From Scatomorpha sp964367935 (GTDB lineage: Bacteria; Bacillota; Clostridia; Oscillospirales; Oscillospiraceae): a DNA stretch of 64,000 bases. The notes beneath the pieces are model-generated. The model was not told where the DNA came from. It saw only the letters and a list, made by a program, of their open reading frames with translations, and ran no database searches. Of the stretch, positions 24,515 through 33,363 are shown one piece after another (the first letter of the stretch is position 1; each line of letters starts with the position of its first letter). A program made the position numbers and the translations under genes. Location: the NCBI GenBank assembly GCA_964367935.1, contig CAYIYZ010000004.1, positions 146,361 to 210,360 of the forward strand, read 5' to 3'.

Positions 24515-24590
24515 GCGGGCGTAGCTCATCCGGTAGAGCGCCACCTTGCCAAGGTGGAGGTAGAGAGTTCGAGCCTCTTCGCCCGCTCCA
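24515..24590 (+). tRNA. tRNA-Gly(GCC)
   Basis: 76 bases with CCA. The acceptor GCGGGCG pairs with CGCCCGC. The anticodon stem CCACC/GGTGG encloses TTGCCAA (anticodon GCC). A monocistronic tRNA gene with its own promoter and terminator. Confidence 0.96.
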
Positions 24591-24624
24591 AAAAAGGACA
24601 TACCTTCTAGGTATGTCCTTTTTT
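24591..24624 (+). terminator. Terminator of tRNA-Gly
   Basis: AAAAAGGACATACC/GGTATGTCCTTTTT, a 14-bp stem with a TTCTA loop and a trailing T-run, starting at the CCA end. Confidence 0.88.
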
Positions 24625-24655
24625 GCGTCTATTATACGCAGATATTGTAGCGCAC

Positions 24656-25300
24656 TCATTTGAGCAGTATTTCCTCTAACTCACGAACATCTCTTACAAT
24701 ATAATCGGCTTTCGCTTGGTTTAATTCCTCTAAGTCGCCGTAGCCATACAAAACACCTATTGATTTAATGCCGGTCTTTTTTGCGCCTATGATATCATAC
24801 TTTCTGTCACCTATCATAATCACGTCACTTAATTCACTTATCTTGTTTTGTGTTAGCGCAAAAGCAATAACCTCGGCTTTGTCCGAGCGAGTACCGTCAA
24901 TTTCACTTCCTGCGACAAACTCAAAATACTCCAGTATGTCAAAGTATTCAAGTATCTTGACTGCATAAACCGTCGGTTTCGAGGTCGCCACAATTAGCGT
25001 CTTGCCAAGTGATTTCAGCTTTTCGAGCAATTCTTTTATTCCGCTATAGATAGCGTTTTCATATAGGCCTTTATCGGAAAAACGCTCTCTGTAATATTCT
25101 ACCGCAGTATTTGCCTCTTCCTCGGAAAACCCATAGAAGTCCTTAAACGAGTCTCGAAGCGGAGGCCCTATAAATTTTTCTAAGTCATCCAAGCTATCCA
25201 CACTGACATTAAATTTTTCAAGAGCATATGCGACCGACTTCGTTATCCCTATTTTCGGATCTGTCAAAGTGCCATCTAAATCAAATAAAACATGCTTCAT
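24656..25300 (-). CDS. HAD-family hydrolase (phosphoglycolate phosphatase-like)
   Basis: 214 residues from the ATG at 25300, which has GGGAG 8 bases ahead; an earlier ATG lacks one. Motif I is FDLDGTLTD, the cap is a small helical domain, and the later motifs are VATSKPTVYA and MIGDRKYDIIGAKKTGIKSIGVLYGYG. A phosphatase of the PGMB/GphA subfamily acting on a small phosphorylated metabolite, identity unknown. By eye the gene and its 240-base 5' flank are clearly richer in A+T than the neighbours, which could mean recent acquisition. It is monocistronic. Confidence 0.88.
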   Translation of the reverse strand: MKHVLFDLDGTLTDPKIGITKSVAYALEKFNVSVDSLDDLEKFIGPPLRDSFKDFYGFSEEEANTAVEYYRERFSDKGLYENAIYSGIKELLEKLKSLGKTLIVATSKPTVYAVKILEYFDILEYFEFVAGSEIDGTRSDKAEVIAFALTQNKISELSDVIMIGDRKYDIIGAKKTGIKSIGVLYGYGDLEELNQAKADYIVRDVRELEEILLK

Positions 25301-25359
25301 TATAATATCTCCCTGCCTTTTCACAATTATATAATATTAAGACTGTCGAACAATCTACG

Positions 25360-25391
25360 CTAAAGCACCGTACCTAAGTACGGTGCTTTAG
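25360..25391. other. Perfect 14-bp hairpin in an AT-rich gap
   Basis: CTAAAGCACCGTAC/GTACGGTGCTTTAG with loop CTAA, between the HAD gene and the flavodoxin-like gene. It has T-rich flanks on both sides, so it may be a bidirectional terminator. It would end transcription from the flavodoxin-like gene, about 150 bases after its stop. The rest of 25301-25537 is AT-rich with no supported gene. Confidence 0.55.
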
Positions 25392-25537
25392 TTATTTAGG
25401 ATGAGGACAAAATGAAAAAGAATATCGTTTCTTGCACTCTTATAATACCATCTATATGTTACGGAAAAAACTATCTCTTTGTTACAGAAATATTAAAATG
25501 CAAAAAATTAAGGTTAAATTTCATTTTGGCTCTGATT

Positions 25538-26170
25538 TTAACGTATAAAGTTCGTCTGCGCCGCCCTCTCAAGCCTTGGATACTCAAGGCCATTTTCCTT
25601 AGCTAAAGCTGCCGTCTTAAGCGCATGTGCCATATTAAGACCTAGGTTGTGCATAATCTGCAAGCCCTCTTTGTCCTCCAACACATCTTCTGCCTTAGCG
25701 CCGTGCACCATGCACCAATATGTTGAATTAACTTGTGGATACGCATAGTAACCGAGAAACTTGTTAAGTGCGTCTAAGGCCGCCGTAGTTCCGGCACGTC
25801 GCGCTGAAACTACCGCAGCGCCCGGCTTATTTCTCAGTACCTTCTCCGCCGCCGCATATCCTACCCTGCCCATAACAGACAATATCGCACCCGATGGCGC
25901 CGCATAGTGCACGGGTGAACCTAGAATGAAACCATCCGCCTCACCGAGCTTCTCTATGACCTCATTTACGCAATCATCAGCAAACACACATAGGCCGTTT
26001 TTCTTCGACCTACATACTCCGCATGCCTGACAGCTACGCAAGGGTTTCTGCCCAACATTATAGATCTCATAGTCCACACCCTCGGCATTTAGAGCCGCCC
26101 CCACTGCGCTCAGAGCCGTATAGGTACATCCCTTCTTATTGGGACTTCCATTAATCATCAGTACTTTCAT
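25538..26170 (-). CDS. Flavodoxin-like NAD(P)H-dependent FMN/iron-sulfur flavoprotein
   Basis: 210 residues. MKVLMINGSPNKKGCTYTAL is the FMN phosphate-binding start of the NADPH-dependent FMN reductase/iron-sulfur flavoprotein family. CQACGVCRSKKNGLC, residues ~48-62, matches the compact cysteine motif of ISF proteins that may hold a 4Fe-4S cluster. GSPVHYAAPSGAILSVMGRVGYA is the second FMN loop. It probably transfers electrons or reduces small molecules in the cytosol. Overlaps the upstream kinase gene by ATGA and is the last gene of the proB-to-flavodoxin run. Confidence 0.85.
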   Translation of the reverse strand: MKVLMINGSPNKKGCTYTALSAVGAALNAEGVDYEIYNVGQKPLRSCQACGVCRSKKNGLCVFADDCVNEVIEKLGEADGFILGSPVHYAAPSGAILSVMGRVGYAAAEKVLRNKPGAAVVSARRAGTTAALDALNKFLGYYAYPQVNSTYWCMVHGAKAEDVLEDKEGLQIMHNLGLNMAHALKTAALAKENGLEYPRLERAAQTNFIR

Positions 26171-27102
26171 TGTTCGAATATTCCTCCCCCGATAAATTCA
26201 CGTATAAGCGAGTCATGCGCCACCAGCTTTTCATCTATATGTCCGAATAACTGTATGGCCGGCAGCACCTCACGCAGTTCGTCATAACGCTCTATGCCCT
26301 CCGGTATAGTTGAAAACAACTCAGTCGCTACCGAATTTATGACCGGCAACTCGTAAGGCAATGCCGTATCTAACATTAAATCCGCCTTGTTCTTAAACGG
26401 CGATATATAAAGCTTCTCGCCACGTCTCACATTCGCCCACATCGCCATAGTCTTATACGGCTCGTATGCCCTGAAGTAGTGGTCTCGCACCGTTCTGCGT
26501 GTCAGGCGCATCCACGTACCTTTAAATACAACCTTGCCGTCAAACACTATGTCCGAACGCGCAGATATATAGAGTTTAAATGCCTCGGGATGTGTGCCTG
26601 TTATATCATCGTTCAGTGCATGTATGCCCTCAAAAATAACTATTTCCTTGCTCTTTAACTTAAGCGATTTCGATGGTTCCATCACTCGCATCTGACGGGC
26701 AAACTCAAACTTAGGTACCATTATACGCTCGCCTCGTGCCAGCATATCAAAATGTTTATTTAACAGCTCCATGTCCACGCACTTCGGGCTCTCGTAGTCT
26801 ATATCGCCCTCAGCCGTGCGTGGCGAGGTCTTGGGATCTACTGTGCGGAAGTAGTTGTCCATACTCACAGTATAAGTGTTGACACCCCTCTTTTCAAGTT
26901 CCTGCTCTATCTTCTGCGCCGTCGTCGTCTTGCCACTGCCCGAAGGCCCAGAAAGTAGTACTATAGGGCTTCTTGACATGTTCGCCATGATCATGTCCGC
27001 AGCCTTCGACACCTTCGCTGCATACTGCGCATCACATTCAGCTACAAACGCAGCGGGATCTGCCACCGTCCTCAAATTAATCTCCGCTAAATCATATGCC
27101 AT
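26167..27102 (-). CDS. Uridine kinase-family nucleoside kinase
   Basis: 311 residues. P-loop LLSGPSGSGKTTTAQK near residue 50, then MDNYFRTVDPKTSP, and IVIFEGIHALNDDITG, all features of the uridine/phosphoribulokinase family. The N- and C-terminal extensions make it longer than Udk (about 210). Clostridial nucleoside kinases of this type are poorly studied; it phosphorylates a nucleoside such as uridine or cytidine by family inference. GAGGAG precedes the ATG by 7 bases. It overlaps hemZ by 11 bases. Confidence 0.85.
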   Translation of the reverse strand: MAYDLAEINLRTVADPAAFVAECDAQYAAKVSKAADMIMANMSRSPIVLLSGPSGSGKTTTAQKIEQELEKRGVNTYTVSMDNYFRTVDPKTSPRTAEGDIDYESPKCVDMELLNKHFDMLARGERIMVPKFEFARQMRVMEPSKSLKLKSKEIVIFEGIHALNDDITGTHPEAFKLYISARSDIVFDGKVVFKGTWMRLTRRTVRDHYFRAYEPYKTMAMWANVRRGEKLYISPFKNKADLMLDTALPYELPVINSVATELFSTIPEGIERYDELREVLPAIQLFGHIDEKLVAHDSLIREFIGGGIFEQ

Positions 27103-28561
27103 AGTAAAACTCCTCTATCATTTTTTTGCCCTTTGACGTTTTCTCCACAGCTTCTATGTATTCCTTGGGATACTTGGGCGCAAAGCTACGCTCAACACCT
27201 GTGCCCCTTATGAGCTTCGTCGAGCCGCCCGCTCCCATGGATATTATAGTACACAGTTCGTCCATTATGCAAACATTATATAAGCTTTCTTGACCTGCAA
27301 CACTCCATCCGCTATTTTCATAGCCGCCTGCCATAAATTTCTGACGGTAGATATAGTAGGGCGCATAGTCACTTGCCCTCAAATGCTTATACGCACGTTC
27401 GAGCATATCTGTCACATCATCGCCGCCGTTTTGCTCTATGCCCTGCTCCCTTATGAGTCTCGAGCCACGCTTCTTAGACAGGGTGTGCACCGTCACATTC
27501 TCCGGCGCAAGGCGTAACACTCTCTTTATCGACTTTTCAAAGCTATCGGGATCATCACCGGGTAGACCTGCTATCAGATCAGTATTTACACTGAAATTAC
27601 CGCAAGACCGCACTAGCTCTGTCGCTCTTTCTATATCCTCTGCCGTGTGCCGTCTACCTATTGTTTCCAATACCGCATTATTCATCGTCTGTGGGTTCAC
27701 GCACACTCTCGTCACACCCATATTGCCCAGTACCTGAATTTTACTTGAATCTATAGTCTCCGGCCTTCCTGCTTCGACCGTAAACTCGCGCAAATGCGAC
27801 AGATCAAACTCACGATATAACTTAGCTATTAATAGCTCAAGTTGCTTAGCCGACAAGGTCGTCGGCGTACCGCCGCCTATATACAGTGCCACAGGCCTAA
27901 GCCCTGCTTCCCGCACCGCCTGTGCCGTCGCCTCTATCTCACGATGCAAGGCTTCCAAATACGGTGGAATGAGCTTGACGCTTTTTTCCGTGCTCTGGCT
28001 GACAAAGCTGCAATAGCTGCAACGAGTTGGGCAAAAAGGTATGCTGACATAAAGGCAAAAGTCACGCTCAGCAAGGCTCAGCCTTGCACGTTCCGAGACT
28101 CTCGCCGCTTCCAAGGCCAAGTTCGCACGCTCCTCAGACACTAAAAATTCACGCCTGAAGCCACGCAAGGCACTGCGCTCAGTATCACTTTGACGTAAAA
28201 ACACCGACATAAGTTTCACAGGGCGTACGCCTGTTAGCGCACCCCATTCCGGCTTACTTATGCCATGCGCCAAAGACGCACGGTAAAAAGAGAGCTTCAC
28301 TATCTTATTTTTTAGGCGTACCGTCTCGTCCTTATCGTACATAGCATCATTTCGCACCGACGCCTTGCCCCTAGACACTCGCCCATCGGCATTAATGACG
28401 CACACACAGGTCGTATACACCGCACCTACGCTCATACGCACTTCCGCCCGCTCACCCTCGGGACTGCCCTCACAGAGCTTCGGTCGCCTGCTCGGAAAAA
28501 ATGTCATCATACTCTGCTCCGCTGCATAACGAAGCTCATGACCGCTCAAGTATAAGTTCAC
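27092..28561 (-). CDS. hemZ: HemZ, oxygen-independent coproporphyrinogen III dehydrogenase-like radical SAM protein
   Basis: 489 residues. An N-terminal HemZ-specific region of ~160 residues precedes the radical SAM barrel with CPTRCSYC (near residue 176-183), YIGGGTPTTLSAKQLELL, and the HemN-type NPQTMNNAVLETIGRRHT. It would convert coproporphyrinogen III to protoporphyrinogen IX with SAM. Family members in anaerobes may act on other porphyrin-like or unknown substrates. The GTG start overlaps the birA stop as TAGTG. Confidence 0.92.
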   Translation of the reverse strand: MNLYLSGHELRYAAEQSMMTFFPSRRPKLCEGSPEGERAEVRMSVGAVYTTCVCVINADGRVSRGKASVRNDAMYDKDETVRLKNKIVKLSFYRASLAHGISKPEWGALTGVRPVKLMSVFLRQSDTERSALRGFRREFLVSEERANLALEAARVSERARLSLAERDFCLYVSIPFCPTRCSYCSFVSQSTEKSVKLIPPYLEALHREIEATAQAVREAGLRPVALYIGGGTPTTLSAKQLELLIAKLYREFDLSHLREFTVEAGRPETIDSSKIQVLGNMGVTRVCVNPQTMNNAVLETIGRRHTAEDIERATELVRSCGNFSVNTDLIAGLPGDDPDSFEKSIKRVLRLAPENVTVHTLSKKRGSRLIREQGIEQNGGDDVTDMLERAYKHLRASDYAPYYIYRQKFMAGGYENSGWSVAGQESLYNVCIMDELCTIISMGAGGSTKLIRGTGVERSFAPKYPKEYIEAVEKTSKGKKMIEEFYYGI

Positions 28562-29115
28562 TATCGCACCCCTTGCTGCGTAAATTCTTCTAAGGCATGT
28601 ATCAAACGAAATACTATGCCCTCTGCCAGGGCATATTTATCGAGCTTTGCGCCCGTCATATCCCTCAAGTTCGCCGCTATCTCACCTAAGTCCGCTGGTA
28701 TCTCATTTTCTATGTTAACACCTATACCGAACACCACTACATCACTCGTGCCTGTACGTGCCTCTGTCAATATACCGCAAACTTTTTTGCCCTTTATCTT
28801 TAGGTCGTTTGGCAGCTTCACCTCACACCACACGCCCGTCAATTCATGTATCGCCGCTCGTACACACAGACCTGTCGTATGCGTTAGTTCCGGCGTTCGT
28901 GCCAGTACAGACTTCGGTGGGCGCCAACTCACGGACATATACAGTCCGCCCACGCCCGAGAAAAAGGCTCTGCCCCTCTGACCTCTACCAGCCGTTTGAC
29001 GCAGGGCGATGACTATAAAGTCATCGCCCTGCGTCGCTAAGTCAAAGCATTCGTCATTTGTAGAGCCAAGCTCTTCATATTCCCGGAACGTATAGCCCTC
29101 GGGTACTCTCATCAT
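28561..29115 (-). CDS. birA: Biotin--protein ligase, catalytic domain only
   Basis: 184 residues: the ligase core with GSTNDECFDLA, QTAGRGQRGRAFFS (ATP/biotin loop, usually GRGRRGR) and KLPNDLKIKGKKVCGILTEA. There is no N-terminal DNA-binding domain and little of the C-terminal SH3 domain, so it is a non-regulatory ligase. It attaches biotin to the lysine of carboxyl carrier domains. The gene starts inside the stop of pyruvate carboxylase (ATGATGA), so ligase and substrate are made together. Confidence 0.92.
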   Translation of the reverse strand: MMRVPEGYTFREYEELGSTNDECFDLATQGDDFIVIALRQTAGRGQRGRAFFSGVGGLYMSVSWRPPKSVLARTPELTHTTGLCVRAAIHELTGVWCEVKLPNDLKIKGKKVCGILTEARTGTSDVVVFGIGVNIENEIPADLGEIAANLRDMTGAKLDKYALAEGIVFRLIHALEEFTQQGVR

Positions 29116-32100
29116 TTTAGTGTCACCAAAAGTTCGCCGGCCTTAACAGGGACACCCTTCTCAGCAAACACCTCATCTACCACGCCATCCATACGTGCAA
29201 CTACAGATATCTCCATCTTCATAGCCTCTATGACCGCGAGCACATCGTTTTCCTTAACCTCGTCGCCGGACTTTACATTTACCTTCGAGACCATTCCCGG
29301 TATAGATGCACCGGCATGACCCTTGTCAGACTCATCTGCCATCTTTATCTGCTTGCCGGATGCAGCCGCCTCCGGATCCAGCACCGAGACTTCACGACGC
29401 ATTCCGTTTAGCTCAAACTGCACAGTACGTGTTCCGTCGGCATTGCGGTCACCCAATCCGAGGTATTTTACCACGAGCATCTTGCCCTCGTCTATATTGA
29501 TATTCGCCGTCTCGCCTACGGACATGCCGTTAAAGAACACGTGACTGCCCATACGTATGAGGTAACCGTATTCTTTTCTATGCGCTGCATAGTCCTCCAA
29601 CACTTTCGGGTACATGGCGTATGAAAGTGCGTCTTTCCTTGTCGGGTTCTCAAACAGCTCCGCTACCTTCGCATCAAGCGCATTGAAGTCTACAGGATCT
29701 AAAAGCTCGCCCGGTCTGCAAGTTATGGGCTCCTCGCCCTTTAGCACTACCTTCTGTATGCCCTCGGGGAATCCGCAAGGCGGCTGTCCCATCATGCCCT
29801 TGAAGTAACTGACTACCGAGTCGGGGAAGGCCAAAGACTCGCCCCTCTCAACTATATTCTCCGGAGTTAAATCATTTTGCACCATAAATATCGCCATGTC
29901 GCCTACAGTCTTTGACGAAGGTGTAACCTTAATAATGTCACCGAACATATCATTTACTGTGCGGTACATCTCCTTAACCTCGTTGAAGCGGTGTCCGAGT
30001 CCTATGGACTCTACCTGAGGCTTAAGGTTCGTATACTGTCCGCCGGGTATCTCATAACGATAAATGTCAGGTGTTGCCGACGACAAACCTGTATCAAAGC
30101 TGTGGTAACGGTCACGCACATCTTCCCAGTACTCCGCAAGGCCCTGCAAGCCGCTCGTTGACAGTCCCGTATCCCTGTCCGTCTCCCTCATTACCTCTAC
30201 CAAGGAGTTCAATGAAGGCTGACTTGTAAGTCCTGCCATAGGTGCAAGTGCACAGTCGACTATATCTACGCCGGACTCCGCCGCCAAAGTATACATGGCT
30301 ATCTGGTTGCCCGTCGTATCGTGTGTATGCAGATGTATGGGTATTCCGATCTCCTCTTTCAAGGTCTTTATCAGTTTCTTTGCGCCATAGGGCTTTAGCA
30401 GTCCGGACATGTCCTTTACACAGAGAGTATGCGCACCACGCTTCTCAAGCTCCTTCGCAAAATTCACGTAGTAGTCAAGCGTATACTTATCACGCTTGGG
30501 ATCCATAATATCGCCCGTATAACACACGGTCGCCTCAAGCATCTTACCAGTCTTCAAAACAGCGTCCATCGCCGTCTGCATACTCGGTATCCAGTTGAGT
30601 GAGTCGAAGACTCTGAACACGTCTATTCCTGCCTTTGCAGCCTCCTCAACAAAAGCATACACAAGGTTATCGGGATAGCTCGCATAGCCAACAAGGTTCG
30701 AGCCACGTAATAGCATTTGGAACATCACGTTCGGCATTGCATTGCGCAGTCCCTCAAGCCTATCCCAAGGCGACTCATGCAAGAACCTATACGCTGTGTC
30801 GAATGTAGCTCCGCCCCACATCTCTACAGAGAAGGCGTCGGCTAACACATCAGCTGTCGCAGGTCCTGCCAGCACCATATCTCTTGTCCTCATACGTGTA
30901 GAGATTAATGACTGGTGCGCATCACGCATGGTCGTATCCGTAACGAGTAGCTTCTTCTGGTCCATGACCCACTTAGACACAGCCTCGGGACCCTTTGTGT
31001 CAAGCATATGCTTTAGACCCATCTCGGGCGTAACTTCACGTGTGGGCTTTGCATAACGTGGCGTCGCCAAGACCCTACTCGGTGCGTCATCCTTCGCTAC
31101 CTGTATATTTGCTATATACTTTAGCACCCTCGTCGCTCTGTCCTTTGCGTTTACCATGTCAAATAGCTCGGCCGTCTCGTCTATAAACTTAGTATGGCAA
31201 CCGCCACCTATGAACACGGGGTGATTTAATATGTTCGTGACAAAGGGTATGTTCGTCTTCACGCCCCTGACATGCTCCTCGTTTATAGCCCTACGTGCCT
31301 TACGGCATGCCGCCTCAAACGTAACGTCCCAGGTCGTCACCTTAACGAGCAGTGAATCGTAATATGGAGAGATTTCAGTGCCTGCTCCGGCATTACCACC
31401 GTCAAGACGTACGCCGAAACCGCCGCCCGAACGATATGCGCTTATCTTGCCATTATCAGGCGCAAACATGTTTGCCGGATCCTCCGTCGTCACACGACAC
31501 TGTATCGAATAGCCCGCCATACGCAGATTCGACTGCTTCTCAAGACCAATTTCAGGGTGCGACACACTTGCGCCCGAAGCTATGAGTATCTGAGCACGCA
31601 CCAAGTCCACACCTGTCACCATCTCTGTTACCGTATGCTCGACCTGTATACGAGGATTCATCTCTATAAAGTAGTACTTACCACTCTTATCAACCAAAAA
31701 TTCCACCGTGCCGGCATTGACATAGCCCACATGCTCAGCTATCTTCACAGCGTCTGCACACAGTGCATCACGTACAGACTTATCTATGCTCCAAGCCGGC
31801 GCAAACTCAACGACCTTCTGGTAGCGTCTCTGCAAGGAACAGTCACGCTCACCCAAATGACGCACGTTGCCGTGCTTATCGGCGAGAATCTGCACCTCTA
31901 TATGCTTAGGCTCTACAAGGTACTTCTCCATGAATATGCTGTCGTCACCAAAGGCCTTGCCCGCCTCACTGCGTACAAGCTCAAAAGATGCACTAATGTC
32001 CTCAGGCTTCTCACAAAGACGCATTCCACGTCCGCCGCCGCCTGCCGCCGCCTTTAATATTACAGGGTATCCGTACTCCGCAGCCTTATCCAATGCATCC

Positions 32101-32537
32101 TGTACACCGCTCAAAGGCTCCTTGCTTCCGGGGATGGTCGGCACTCCACATTCTACAGCTATCTTCTTTGCCTCTAACTTGTCTCCCATCTTCGCAAGTA
32201 TATGGCTGGGCGGTCCGATAAACTCTATACCGTTTTCCTCACATGCACGTGCAAACGCCGCATTCTCCGACAAAAAGCCGTAACCGGGATGTATAGCCTC
32301 CACGCCACGCTGTTTCGCCAAGGCGATTATCTCATCTATTGCCAAATACGCACCCAAAGGTGTGGAATGTTCACCAACAAGGTATGACTCGTCAGCCTTT
32401 ATCCTATAAAGGCTCATCGTATCCTCTTTCGAGTGGATAGCTACGGTGCGGACACCCAAATCGTAACAGGCACGGAAAATTCGTACTGCTATCTCACCTC
32501 TGTTTGCCGCCATGATCTTGTTAAACGGTCTCGACAT
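29112..32537 (-). CDS. pyc: Pyruvate carboxylase
   Basis: 1141 residues with the full order of domains. Biotin carboxylase (IMAANRGEIAVRIFRAC; GGGGRGMRL; EMNPRIQVEHTVTE) spans 1-450. The carboxyltransferase (TTMRDAHQSLISTRMRTRDM; HLHTHDTTGNQ) covers 530-810. A tetramerisation/allosteric region follows. A C-terminal biotinyl domain has the acceptor lysine in VIEAMKMEISV. It makes oxaloacetate from pyruvate, bicarbonate and ATP. AAGGAGATG precedes the ATG. It lies downstream of proC by about 28 bases and is cotranslated with its biotin ligase. Confidence 0.98.
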   Translation of the reverse strand: MSRPFNKIMAANRGEIAVRIFRACYDLGVRTVAIHSKEDTMSLYRIKADESYLVGEHSTPLGAYLAIDEIIALAKQRGVEAIHPGYGFLSENAAFARACEENGIEFIGPPSHILAKMGDKLEAKKIAVECGVPTIPGSKEPLSGVQDALDKAAEYGYPVILKAAAGGGGRGMRLCEKPEDISASFELVRSEAGKAFGDDSIFMEKYLVEPKHIEVQILADKHGNVRHLGERDCSLQRRYQKVVEFAPAWSIDKSVRDALCADAVKIAEHVGYVNAGTVEFLVDKSGKYYFIEMNPRIQVEHTVTEMVTGVDLVRAQILIASGASVSHPEIGLEKQSNLRMAGYSIQCRVTTEDPANMFAPDNGKISAYRSGGGFGVRLDGGNAGAGTEISPYYDSLLVKVTTWDVTFEAACRKARRAINEEHVRGVKTNIPFVTNILNHPVFIGGGCHTKFIDETAELFDMVNAKDRATRVLKYIANIQVAKDDAPSRVLATPRYAKPTREVTPEMGLKHMLDTKGPEAVSKWVMDQKKLLVTDTTMRDAHQSLISTRMRTRDMVLAGPATADVLADAFSVEMWGGATFDTAYRFLHESPWDRLEGLRNAMPNVMFQMLLRGSNLVGYASYPDNLVYAFVEEAAKAGIDVFRVFDSLNWIPSMQTAMDAVLKTGKMLEATVCYTGDIMDPKRDKYTLDYYVNFAKELEKRGAHTLCVKDMSGLLKPYGAKKLIKTLKEEIGIPIHLHTHDTTGNQIAMYTLAAESGVDIVDCALAPMAGLTSQPSLNSLVEVMRETDRDTGLSTSGLQGLAEYWEDVRDRYHSFDTGLSSATPDIYRYEIPGGQYTNLKPQVESIGLGHRFNEVKEMYRTVNDMFGDIIKVTPSSKTVGDMAIFMVQNDLTPENIVERGESLAFPDSVVSYFKGMMGQPPCGFPEGIQKVVLKGEEPITCRPGELLDPVDFNALDAKVAELFENPTRKDALSYAMYPKVLEDYAAHRKEYGYLIRMGSHVFFNGMSVGETANINIDEGKMLVVKYLGLGDRNADGTRTVQFELNGMRREVSVLDPEAAASGKQIKMADESDKGHAGASIPGMVSKVNVKSGDEVKENDVLAVIEAMKMEISVVARMDGVVDEVFAEKGVPVKAGELLVTLK

Positions 32538-32565
32538 AATTTCATCTCCTTTTATATATCCATAT

Positions 32566-33363
32566 TTAATCTACTCTTGATAGTTCGGCACTGCGACGCT
32601 TATTCGCCCTATAACCTTGCGCCACCGCCTCGGGCAGTCCGCCGTCTCGCATAGCGTTTAACGCCGCCTCCGTCGTGCCCTTCTTACTCGTTATCCTCGC
32701 TCGCAAGTCCTCGGGCTTCGTTTTGCCGTCCGCCAAAAGTGCCGCCGCACCTCTTAATGTCTGCAAAGCAAATTCACTCGCCAAGCTTTCCATCACGCCC
32801 TCAGATACAGCCGCATCACGCATACTCTCCAGTAGAAGACATATATATGCCGCTCCACTGCCCGACAAGGCCGCCACATCGTCTATCTGCGCTTCGCTCA
32901 CCCTTGCACACACACCCGACGCCGAAAACATTGCCTGCACCGCCTTCTCGTCCTCTGCGCTGCAAGATGCCGACACAGCATAGCCCGATGCTCCGCAACC
33001 CACGCTAAGTGCAAGATTCGGCATAACCCGTATTACTCTCTGCGTATCAAAGCTATCCTTCAATTTCTCTATGCCTATACCGGCCATTATCGAGACTGTC
33101 AGTGTATCCGATTTCATATGAGCTTTATAGTACGGCGCCGCCTCAAGCATGCTCTGGGGCTTAAACCCCAGCACAACACAATCGGCTCTACCTAAAATCT
33201 CCTCTGTCGCCGCCGTCGTGCCCGTTTCGGAGCAAAATGCCTCCAAACGCTCACGACTACGTGGGTTTACTATATGTATGGTGCTTCCATCTATACCGGC
33301 TCGCACCATGCCACTCACTATGGCTCGTACCATATTGCCGTGGCCTATAAAAGCATATATCAT
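32566..33363 (-). CDS. proC: Pyrroline-5-carboxylate reductase
   Basis: 265 residues. The N-terminal Rossmann domain is FIGHGNMVRAIVSGM, and the C-terminal dimerisation region has ALSGSGAAYICLLLESMRDAAV, the ProC signature. It reduces pyrroline-5-carboxylate to proline with NAD(P)H. Overlaps the proA stop by ATGA. Confidence 0.96.
   Translation of the reverse strand: MIYAFIGHGNMVRAIVSGMVRAGIDGSTIHIVNPRSRERLEAFCSETGTTAATEEILGRADCVVLGFKPQSMLEAAPYYKAHMKSDTLTVSIMAGIGIEKLKDSFDTQRVIRVMPNLALSVGCGASGYAVSASCSAEDEKAVQAMFSASGVCARVSEAQIDDVAALSGSGAAYICLLLESMRDAAVSEGVMESLASEFALQTLRGAAALLADGKTKPEDLRARITSKKGTTEAALNAMRDGGLPEAVAQGYRANKRRSAELSRVD

Noticed and set aside
25412..25606. 64-codon plus-strand frame with MKKN start
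   Set aside because: It overlaps the 3' end of the flavodoxin-like gene on the other strand, the ribosome site is poor and the AT-rich sequence explains the Lys, Ile and Leu content. A degraded gene remains possible but is unsupported.
31557..32057. 166-codon plus-strand frame antisense to pyruvate carboxylase
   Set aside because: Shadow frame inside a fully conserved biotin carboxylase domain.
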